Source of the DNA: an uncultured Scytonema sp.
Lineage (GTDB): Bacteria > Cyanobacteriota > Cyanobacteriia > Cyanobacteriales > Nostocaceae
DNA: 51,624 bases
NCBI GenBank assembly: GCA_937873135.1
Contig: CALMVQ010000154.1
Coordinates: forward strand, 1 to 51,624
Reading direction: 5' to 3'
Shown here piece by piece: positions 25,790 to 32,593 of the stretch. The notes below the pieces were generated by a model that saw only the letters and a program-made list of their open reading frames with translations, did no database searches and was not told the origin of the DNA. The first letter of the stretch is position 1. Every line of letters begins with the position of its first letter. Position numbers and translations under genes: made by a program.

Positions 25790-26995
25790 GTGATGACTCA
25801 AGTTATAATTGTTGGGGCTGGACCAACTGGTGCAACGCTTGCACTCCTTCTCGTAAAACGCGGCATCACAGTCAAACTAATTGAAGCATCCCGTAACTTT
25901 CGGCGAGTATTTCGCGGTGAGGGGCTGATGCCTAGCGGACTGGATGCCCTCGAGCAGATGGAGTTGTCATCCGTGCTAGAACGCATCCCCCATCGAGCAA
26001 TGGAAGCCTGGGAGTTCTTAATCGACAACCGATCGCTATTTCGAGTTGATGAACCGATGGAACCTGGTGGTAAGCCCGTCACACTTGTTTCACAACCAGA
26101 TCTCCTCGAAGCGCTGATTGAAGAGGCAAGCACTTACTCCAACTTTGAGTTTATCCCCAACGCTCTCGTCCAGGATTTGCTGTGGAGCGAAGGGCGCGTT
26201 GCGGGCGTGAAGCTGGGCGAAGAACGCTCTATTTCTGCCGATTTAGTTATTGGAGCGGATGGTCGTAATTCTGTTGTTCGTAACTGTGCTTCCTTACCGA
26301 TACAGCAGGAGTCCCAAAGCTTCGATGTTCTTTGGTTTAAATTAGCAGATAGTCCGCGCCTAAAAAATGAGAATGTCTTTTATTCAATTCTACACGGTGG
26401 TCAAGTCCTGGCGCTGTTTCGTTCTACCTCTCTTAATCTTCAAATAAGTTGGGTACTACATAAGGATGCCCCTATGGACTGGAAGCAAGTCAGTGATTGG
26501 TCTTCGGTGCTTGCCTCTGTCTCACCCCCCTGGCTATCAGAGCATTTTCGGCAAAGTGCGAAAACCATTGAGCGCCCTGTTTTGTTATCTGTTGTCGTCG
26601 GGCGCTGTCCACGATGGTATGCACCTGGATTACTGCTGTTGGGTGATGCCGCTCACCCGATGTCACCTATCCGCGCTCAGGGTATTAATATGGCTTTGCG
26701 GGATGTGATTGTCTCGGCAAACCATCTGGTTCCTTTACTGCAAAACGACTCGGGACATGCGGCAATTGATGCGGCGCTGCCACTGATTCAAGCTGAGCGG
26801 GAGCCGGAAATCATCCGAGTACAGCAGCTTCAAAATGAAGAAGCGCGAGATGGTGAACTACTGCATAAAAGCGCACTCTTACGTTGGGCAGTCAGCCAGT
26901 TAGCTCCCCTGCTTGGCAAGCGTATTCGGCAGCTTTGGCTCACCAGACAGCTCAAGTTGCGTCAAGGCGTAACGCAGATCAAGTTAATTGTCTAA
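25790..26995 (+). CDS. FAD-dependent monooxygenase (PHBH-like)
   Basis: About 400 residues; GTG 25790 and ATG 25793 are both possible starts, with AGGAAAG just upstream. The FAD-binding motif VIIVGAGPTGATLALLLVKR opens the protein, DLVIGADGRNSVVR is the DG motif near residue 150, and LLLLGDAAHPMSPIRAQGIN the GD motif near 280. These three define aromatic-ring and related group A flavin monooxygenases. The substrate is unknown; a xenobiotic or secondary-metabolite role is possible. The gene lies between two direct repeats derived from the start of a GFA gene. Confidence 0.9.
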   Translation: MMTQVIIVGAGPTGATLALLLVKRGITVKLIEASRNFRRVFRGEGLMPSGLDALEQMELSSVLERIPHRAMEAWEFLIDNRSLFRVDEPMEPGGKPVTLVSQPDLLEALIEEASTYSNFEFIPNALVQDLLWSEGRVAGVKLGEERSISADLVIGADGRNSVVRNCASLPIQQESQSFDVLWFKLADSPRLKNENVFYSILHGGQVLALFRSTSLNLQISWVLHKDAPMDWKQVSDWSSVLASVSPPWLSEHFRQSAKTIERPVLLSVVVGRCPRWYAPGLLLLGDAAHPMSPIRAQGINMALRDVIVSANHLVPLLQNDSGHAAIDAALPLIQAEREPEIIRVQQLQNEEARDGELLHKSALLRWAVSQLAPLLGKRIRQLWLTRQLKLRQGVTQIKLIV

Positions 26996-27041
26996 CCAAC
27001 TATATTCTCAGGCTTCTTAAGAGAGCAACTTTCGCTACAAT

Positions 27042-27146
27042 CAGGCAGCACCAAATTGCAATAAGGAGAAAACTTGTGAGCACGATCTACACTGGGGGCT
27101 GTCAATGTGGACAGATTCGTTATGAAATTCGTGCTGAACCGTTAAC
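27042..27146 (+). repeat. 105-bp direct repeat, right copy
   Basis: Right partner of 25595-25699. It continues smoothly into the remainder of the GFA gene, so this is the original context and the left copy is the duplicate. Confidence 0.8.
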
Positions 27147-27637
27147 CCTCTACCTGTGCCATTGCAAGGAGTGTCAGAAACAATCATCTAGTACAGATCG
27201 GCGGAAATAAACCACCCATCTGAAATAGTTAAAACCCTTACAAAATAAGGTTCTTTCTTTTTACTTTTTACTTTTTACTTTTGCCTTGTTGTACTAGTGC
27301 CTTTGGCATGTCTCTGACTGTACCAAGAGATGCTGTTGTCATTGTTCAAGGACAACCAAAAACTTGGACTCCTGGAACCAACAGTGGGCGTGAGGTGACT
27401 TGTTTGTTTTGCTCTCACTGCGGAACGCGATTGTTCCATGAGCGAACGTATAATCAACAGACGATTAATGTCAAAGCTGGAACGTTAGATGATACGAGTT
27501 GGTTACGCCCAGTCGGCAACCTCTGGACAGGCAGTGCCCAACCGTGGGTTTTGATCTCAGACTCCATGCTTAACTATGAAGGACAACCAGAGGATGTACG
27601 TTCTTTATGGGAAAAATGGTCACAACAGCACTCGTAA
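27076..27637 (+). pseudogene. GFA-family (glutathione-dependent formaldehyde-activating type) gene split by a MITE
   Basis: The frame begins at GTG 27076 (AAGGAGAA upstream) and gives CQCG, then CHCKECQKQSSS, where a 106-bp insertion follows. After it the frame resumes with AFGMSLTVPRD and CLFCSHCGTRLFHE and runs to 27637. Excising the element restores SSSAFGM and a protein of about 151 residues with all zinc-ligand cysteines of the family. As it stands translation stops at 27208-27210. GFA proteins bind zinc; few have a proven substrate. Confidence 0.9.
27188..27297 (+). mobile_element. MITE family 1, copy B, inside the GFA gene
   Basis: 110 bp including CTAG at each end. Because it interrupts a known reading frame, the pre-insertion site can be deduced as CATCTAGTGCC, so CTAG was duplicated (or one CTAG was target and one created). 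The termini TACA/TGTA and interior match copies A and C. Confidence 0.9.
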
Positions 27638-27838
27638 ACTGTGGCATCGAGTTGTTGAGCTACTAACCCTGAGAAAACTTACTGTCCGTCGCCAAGAATT
27701 CGTAGAGTGTGCGATCGCCTTATTGAGAACAGATATATATTATGAGATAAGTAATAACCGTGCTTTCCTAGTATAAACTGACTGTTAGGCATTACCCAGC
27801 CTACGCTCCTGCTCTCAAAAATCAAATAGGAATGCTAT

Positions 27839-28672
27839 ATGCAACCAAGTACGACAACACAAATAGCTAAGTGGCTGACAGCAGGATTTTTTTTCATAAT
27901 CTTAGCTTTCCCATTTTGGTTGCAAGATTTAGTCTTTGCCCAGCAGCAAGACAGTAAACTTCTCCCATTTTTTGATAACCAGGATAATCCAATTCCTGTT
28001 GGTTTCCCACCCGGACAAAAGTTAGATATCACCCCGCCACCACCTAAGTTAAATTCTTTTGACAAAGCAGTCCTCAAGGTTTGTGGTCCGATTGCGACAA
28101 GAGTTAATGCCACTCAATTTAAAAATCTTTTATCATATTACCCTGATGTCATAGAGAAACTGCAGAAAATTACTGAGGGAGAACTCCAACTTGGTCGCAA
28201 GGAAAAAGCAGATTTTCTACTTGATTTAACTGATATTTGGTTCAAACATCAAGCATTTGAACATATTTTTTGCGGACAAATATATAATATTCACAAAATT
28301 GGTGGCTTACATTTTTATGGCAGATATTTAGAGTTACAAAATAAGGGGATTGGAGGACTATTAGCCAACAATAACGAACATCAGGAAGTTGTACAAGGCG
28401 TTATTTATAGAATGGGTATAATGATTAAACAGGGAGAGCAAATTGTTAGCGATCACATTAAAGGCTATAGCTATCTGACTAATGCTGAAGACATACTTTT
28501 AGATGCGACTAAAATTTTTAAACTTCAAGGAGAGCGTGAGGGAGATTGTATTTACAATGTCCGAGATTGGAAAACTGGAAAATCTTTCCCTTCGGTATTT
28601 GTAAGGAAAGAAAAGGCGATCGTTACCTTTTATCCTGATGCGACTCCTCATGGGCAACAATGTAGGAATTAG
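27839..28672 (+). CDS. Secreted EndoU-like ribonuclease
   Basis: 277 residues. An N-terminal hydrophobic segment (WLTAGFFFIILAFPFWLQ) followed by VFAQQQ looks like a signal peptide with cleavage near residue 34. A proline-rich linker follows, then a bacterial EndoU-type domain from about 130: His142 in EHIFCGQI, His158 in GGLHFYGRYLELQ, then FPSVFV and AIVTFYPDA near the end as the Ser/Thr and Tyr sites. The paired His motifs are those of the EndoU family, which cuts RNA at uridylates and in bacteria often serves as a toxin. Its export signal suggests action in the periplasm or outside. No immunity gene is evident. Confidence 0.75.
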   Translation: MQPSTTTQIAKWLTAGFFFIILAFPFWLQDLVFAQQQDSKLLPFFDNQDNPIPVGFPPGQKLDITPPPPKLNSFDKAVLKVCGPIATRVNATQFKNLLSYYPDVIEKLQKITEGELQLGRKEKADFLLDLTDIWFKHQAFEHIFCGQIYNIHKIGGLHFYGRYLELQNKGIGGLLANNNEHQEVVQGVIYRMGIMIKQGEQIVSDHIKGYSYLTNAEDILLDATKIFKLQGEREGDCIYNVRDWKTGKSFPSVFVRKEKAIVTFYPDATPHGQQCRN

Positions 28673-28797
28673 GAAACATGAGGCTTGAAGTTATTCTCCT
28701 GTCCACCTCTAATCCCTCTGCCTCCCTAACTGGCTGGTAACTCTTAAATTCTTCTGATGATACTATGAATTAACAATAGGAAGATTATTAAATTTTT

Positions 28798-29994
28798 ATG
28801 GAGCCAGTTTACAGACAAGACTATACTCATTTTGAACAGCATGTAGAAAAATTTCTCCATCGCGCAGGTTGGACAGTTACAAATACTCACTCAAATCAGC
28901 CGAATTATGATTTAGTCATCAAGAAAGGTAAGTTAGTTTGTGCTGTCCAAATTAAGTGGTTGAGAAACAATGTGGCAGCACCACAGCTATTAAAGTTTGC
29001 TAATTTTTTAGATTCTAATGAAGGCAAAAAATTTAATTTTGGCTTGTTTGTCACAACAAAAAGTTTCGGCGGACCAGCATTAGCTTTAATCAGATCTTGG
29101 GGTAAAGATGCTAAAATACGCTGTGCTATTGCATTGGAAAATAAACTTGTTGGAATTGATGGTGTTGAATACGAAGATAGGGTGAGTGACCACAAAACTG
29201 AATCCAATAAAGTTTATTTCGGTATTTTTACCTGTAAAGGAGGAGTAGGTAAAACGACTGTAGCAGCTCATTTAGCAGGAGCATTTGCCTTACAAGGATT
29301 CAATGTGGCGCTGGTAGATTTAGATCCAGAACAAAACTTGCAAAGGCTTGTAGGCGATGGAGTTTTTGTTCCCAATCCTAAAGGTGTTGGGACATCTATC
29401 GAAGTGTTTGATGGTAAAGATTGGCATGAAGAAGCAGCTCGTGATAGCAAAATAGTGATCTGCGATTGCTCGCCAGCACTAGAACGCAATCCGCGACAGC
29501 TAATTGAGAAATTCCATTATTGTATTATACCAACAACTTTAAATCCGTTGGGAATTAATAAGCACGGTAAAGTTATTAAGGATACGGTTAAAGGTATACG
29601 TGAAATTAATGAGCAAGCCCACTTATTTGTACTAGTTAATAACTTCAAAGATCCAGGTGCCCGTCGCTTACAACTTTTGAAAAATACTTATTTTGAGACT
29701 TATCAAGAAGTGAGGCAAACAGATGATAAGTTTCACTGTATAGATCCAGAAGAAGTCTGTATTCGTGCTAGTGATTTACTTTATTACTGGGGTATACATA
29801 TCCTAGAAAATCCCGAAAATCCGTCAAGTAAATTGGCATTTGACCTGATTGGCGGAAGATGCTTCCCACGTGACGACTTTATCAACTTAGCAGATTACAT
29901 TGAAAGAAAAGCTGGTCTCGGAATTTTACGAGATCAACAAGAGTCTGAGGAGACGTCAACTACCTACACTGATCTGAGTACAGGTATAGTATAG
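28798..29994 (+). CDS. PD-(D/E)XK nuclease-like domain fused to a ParA-type ATPase
   Basis: 398 residues. Residues 1-125 have a restriction-endonuclease fold pattern: FEQHVEKFLHRAGWTV, Asp38 in NYDLVIKKG and Gln51-x-Lys53 in CAVQIKWL, the Mrr-like D...QxK set. Residues about 138-380 are a ParA/MinD-type ATPase with the deviant Walker A CKGGVGKTT (Lys147 the signature lysine), Walker A' DLDPEQN and Walker B-like VICDCSPAL. I know of no characterised protein with this order. ParA proteins form ATP-dependent DNA-bound dimers, so an ATP-gated nuclease acting on foreign or plasmid DNA is an attractive inference. A clear terminator follows. Confidence 0.85.
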   Translation: MEPVYRQDYTHFEQHVEKFLHRAGWTVTNTHSNQPNYDLVIKKGKLVCAVQIKWLRNNVAAPQLLKFANFLDSNEGKKFNFGLFVTTKSFGGPALALIRSWGKDAKIRCAIALENKLVGIDGVEYEDRVSDHKTESNKVYFGIFTCKGGVGKTTVAAHLAGAFALQGFNVALVDLDPEQNLQRLVGDGVFVPNPKGVGTSIEVFDGKDWHEEAARDSKIVICDCSPALERNPRQLIEKFHYCIIPTTLNPLGINKHGKVIKDTVKGIREINEQAHLFVLVNNFKDPGARRLQLLKNTYFETYQEVRQTDDKFHCIDPEEVCIRASDLLYYWGIHILENPENPSSKLAFDLIGGRCFPRDDFINLADYIERKAGLGILRDQQESEETSTTYTDLSTGIV

Positions 29995-30023
29995 GCTGCA
30001 AGAATCAGCTTTCAGCTATGTAG

Positions 30024-30053
30024 AAGGCACCCGACATCCGGATGCCTTTTTTT
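30024..30053 (+). terminator. Rho-independent terminator after the nuclease-ParA gene
   Basis: Stem AAGGCA-c-CCG / CGG-a-TGCCTT with loop ACATC and a run of seven T. It lies 30 bp after the stop at 29994. Confidence 0.88.
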
Positions 30054-30069
30054 GTAACCTAAGAGATGA

Positions 30070-30180
30070 CTAGTACAACAAGGCAAAAGTCAAAAGTCAA
30101 AAGTCAAAAGAAAGAACACTTATTTTATAAGCTTTTTACCTATTTCAGATGGGTGGGTTATTTCCGCCGCTCTGTACTAG
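30070..30180 (-). mobile_element. MITE family 1, copy C (inverted orientation)
   Basis: 111 bp, reverse orientation to copies A and B, with CTAG at both ends. Its tandem tract reads AAAAGTC instead of AAAAGTA, so it is the most diverged copy. The empty site would be GATGACTAGCTCC. Confidence 0.85.
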
Positions 30181-30896
30181 CTCCACCATACGGTTCAGGA
30201 CATGAAAAATAAGCAAGGCATTCAATTGGCATTCAATCTTAGGTATCAAAATGGTCAAGAAGAAAGGCAGCTATGCTGGAGGCAGCTATGCTGAAGGGAA
30301 GACAATCAGTGGGGGCAAGAAAGCGCCACGCAATTGTTGACCACCAAATCGAAGATTTGGTGGGGGCGGTGAGTACCCGGTTTGTGGCGGCTTTGGCAGA
30401 GAACAGAGTCTAATCGTGTATAAAAGATTGCTTATTCCTTCTGCCCTCTGCCCTCTGCCTTCTGCCTTGCCCGAAGGGCTGGTCAACAATTCATGACTTT
30501 TGCCCTAATATTTATCGCCAATGCTATTGACAAAATACATACCTTGTCAAATGAATCAGCTCTGCCTTCTTAAGGGGAGCCAGCGCTACAGGGGGCTCAC
30601 GCCCGCTCTCACTGCGACTGGCGTGGGTTGGGGGGATCGGCCTGGACATCACTAACCGAAGCATCTTGAGACTACTCTACGTAGTTATTTTCAAAACAAA
30701 GTCATCTGAAAAATTTTCAGAATGTACATAATGCACAATGTATTATTTTCATCAGTCTAAAGCTATGTAGGCAATTTATATCTGTAGTAGGGTTAACTTG
30801 CAATTAGCAGCGTATTAAATATTGTTAAGTGGGTGCGAACATTCGTCACCTAAATCACTCAGATGAGTGTCATTTAGCAAGCAATTGGAGATCATT
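30181..30896. other. Gene-poor leader region of the HCP gene
   Basis: Holds a perfect 10-bp stem CCACCAAATC-GAA-GATTTGGTGG (30341-30363), a CTCTGCC/CTTCTGCC short tandem repeat near 30438-30468, an ACTGGC-type palindromic repeat near 30580-30630, and a 29-codon frame at 30251-30340 (GSYAGGSYAEG) without other support. The last 150 bp before 30897 are AT-rich and probably contain the HCP promoter. Confidence 0.5.
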
Positions 30897-31355
30897 ATGA
30901 CCTTTACTACTGATGAGAAGACAAAAAAATCTGTAGAACAGTTTCGGAAGTTTGATGTGGATACTCAGCTTGCTTTGTTATGGTTTGGCTACCTAGACAT
31001 AAAAGAGCAACTGATACCAGCAAATCAGACTTCTGCTCAAGAGACTGCTGCAGCTTTATACGATCAAATAAAGGCATTGCCTGAAGAGCAACAGCTGCAA
31101 GCACAGCGTGATATTGCTAGCTGTGCCAATACTGATGTTAGCCGTGCTTATAAAGCTTTAAGTTCTAGTGCCAAAATAGATGTTTGGCTTAGAATAGCAC
31201 AAGGAATGGAAGAGGGTTCTCTTATCCAAGTGCCTTCTAGCTATCAATTGCCTTCTGAAACAAAGGAGTTTGTAGATACAATCCAAACTTTGGATTTTGA
31301 ACAGCGGATTGATTTTACCCGGAGCGCAGTATTCGAGATGGGTGTTCAATCGTAG
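30897..31355 (+). CDS. Helical carotenoid protein (OCP N-terminal-domain homologue)
   Basis: 152 residues from ATG 30897, preceded by TTGGAG. The all-helical carotenoid-binding domain is recognised by FDVDTQLALLWFGYLDIKEQ, DIASCANTDVSRAYKALSS, AKIDVWLRIAQGMEEGS and LDFEQRIDFTRSAVFEMG. Trp29, Tyr32 and Trp97 correspond to the carotenoid-contacting Trp41, Tyr44 and Trp110 of the orange carotenoid protein. HCPs bind a keto-carotenoid and quench singlet oxygen or, in one clade, phycobilisome energy. The clade cannot be assigned by eye. The C-terminal domain partner (CTDH) lies at 39812-40222. Confidence 0.93.
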   Translation: MTFTTDEKTKKSVEQFRKFDVDTQLALLWFGYLDIKEQLIPANQTSAQETAAALYDQIKALPEEQQLQAQRDIASCANTDVSRAYKALSSSAKIDVWLRIAQGMEEGSLIQVPSSYQLPSETKEFVDTIQTLDFEQRIDFTRSAVFEMGVQS

Positions 31356-31489
31356 TCAGTCTCAAAGAGCTTATAGCAATCCTATTTGATTCGTGAAAGT
31401 CAAGTGTAAGGTGAGCAATGCCTAACAGTAGTAGGCTGAGTTGCATTGCCTATCATACAGAATCTATAGAACTTTTCAAATAGATAGAG

Positions 31490-31538
31490 TACACAAAATT
31501 ATAGGGACGTATTGCCTACGCCCCTATAATTTTGTGTA
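31490..31538. terminator. Long AT-rich inverted repeat between convergent genes
   Basis: Perfect 17-bp arms (TACACAAAATTATAGGG and its complement) with a 15-nt loop (31490-31506 and 31522-31538). It lies between the ends of the HCP gene and the IF-3 gene, which converge, so a bidirectional terminator is likely. It could also be a relic of a small mobile element. Confidence 0.55.
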
Positions 31539-31584
31539 AACTTTATCGAGCGCCCTAGCTATACTCAGTTAGGCGTTAGGTAAT

Positions 31585-32076
31585 TTAAGTAGGAACGACT
31601 TGAGCAATCAGTGAGCGTTTATCAAGCGTTTGGACTTTACCTACTTGACTAAGATCGGTAACAACGCGCTCTAGTAGTTCTCCTGCTTGTTCACGATATT
31701 GATTTTCTCGCCCTCGTAAACGAATGGCAAACTTGACTGAATCACCTTTACTCAACCACTTAGACGCTTGCTCAATGCGTAAGTTGTAATCAGCTGCACC
31801 CACGTTTGGACGCAACCGAACCTCCTTTACCGTAGATCTAGCACTCTGCCCCTGACGCTTTTTCTTTTGATACAGAAGCTTGCCATAGTTAAGAATTTTT
31901 GCTACTGGTGCTTCTTTGCCTTCAGAGACTACAACTAGATCAAGATCTAAATTCTGTGCTAACTCTAGAGCCTCAGATGTTTCGATGAGACCACGATTGT
32001 TGTTCTCATGGTCAATCAAGAAGACGTGAGATGACTTGATTTGGGAATTAATCAGTTGCTTTTGGACTACGATAAT
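31585..32076 (-). CDS. infC: Translation initiation factor IF-3, apparently with a non-AUG start
   Basis: 163 residues if started at ATT 32076. The protein has both IF-3 halves: an N-domain segment INSQIKSSHVFLIDHENNNR and LDLVVVSEGKEAPVAKILNYG, and a C-domain VKEVRLRPNVGAADYNLRIEQ then VKFAIRLRGRENQYRE. The only in-frame ATG (32019) would remove the start of the N-domain. Further upstream codons run ATT ATC GTA GTC CAA after AAGAGGAAATC, so translation probably begins at ATT or ATC, as in the AUU-started infC of enteric bacteria, where the rare start is used for autoregulation. Divergent from the main IF-3 type and may be a second paralogue. Confidence 0.88.
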   Translation of the reverse strand: MIVVQKQLINSQIKSSHVFLIDHENNNRGLIETSEALELAQNLDLDLVVVSEGKEAPVAKILNYGKLLYQKKKRQGQSARSTVKEVRLRPNVGAADYNLRIEQASKWLSKGDSVKFAIRLRGRENQYREQAGELLERVVTDLSQVGKVQTLDKRSLIAQVVPT

Positions 32077-32324
32077 GATTTCCTCTTAATTGTTTAATAT
32101 GTATGCAAGTGCAGCTAATGCCAATGTAACACAACGCTAACTAGGACTGCTTGGCAACTCCCAACCTGATGAGTCGCTCCTACAGAGTTAGCAAGATGTA
32201 CTCCATTCAGTTGAAAATTGCTATAGGATTCAGATGTCAAACCCACCTAGACCTGTTTTGGTAATGGTATGTATGTTTTTGTTTAAATATTTGTATGACT
32301 ATCAGTGAGTACGAAAACTTTTAA

Positions 32325-32489
32325 TTATTGCTTTTTGCCTGATTTACCCTCTTCCGGCTGTACGGCGTAAGTTACGGCTATAGTAGGTGGTTCGAGATGT
32401 ACAAGACGATTCTGACTTGCGACTGGCTCAAGCTGATTGATAATTTCTTGTATTCGGCTATCGATTTGGGTAGAGCGGTTTTTATTCAT
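32325..32489 (-). CDS. Small uncharacterised protein
   Basis: 54 residues, ATG at 32489 with AAGGTG 8 bp before it. The sequence begins MNKNRSTQIDSRIQEIINQL and ends in a basic tail (EEGKSGKKQ). Amphipathic helix at the start, then a strand-like VHLEPPTIAVTYAV. No family recognised. It sits alone between IF-3 and the GH116 gene, which is transcribed in the opposite direction. Confidence 0.45.
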   Translation of the reverse strand: MNKNRSTQIDSRIQEIINQLEPVASQNRLVHLEPPTIAVTYAVQPEEGKSGKKQ

Positions 32490-32593
32490 GGTGATGCACC
32501 TTAATAATTCTGAACGAACCCGTGCAATCCTGGACTAATTTGCTTTTAATAGAACAAACTACTATATTACCATATAAAAATATTTGGTCAACG

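Noticed and set aside
30286-30489. Minus-strand 67-codon frame
   Set aside because: It is formed by a palindrome and CTCTGCC repeats; composition is that of repeat DNA and not protein.
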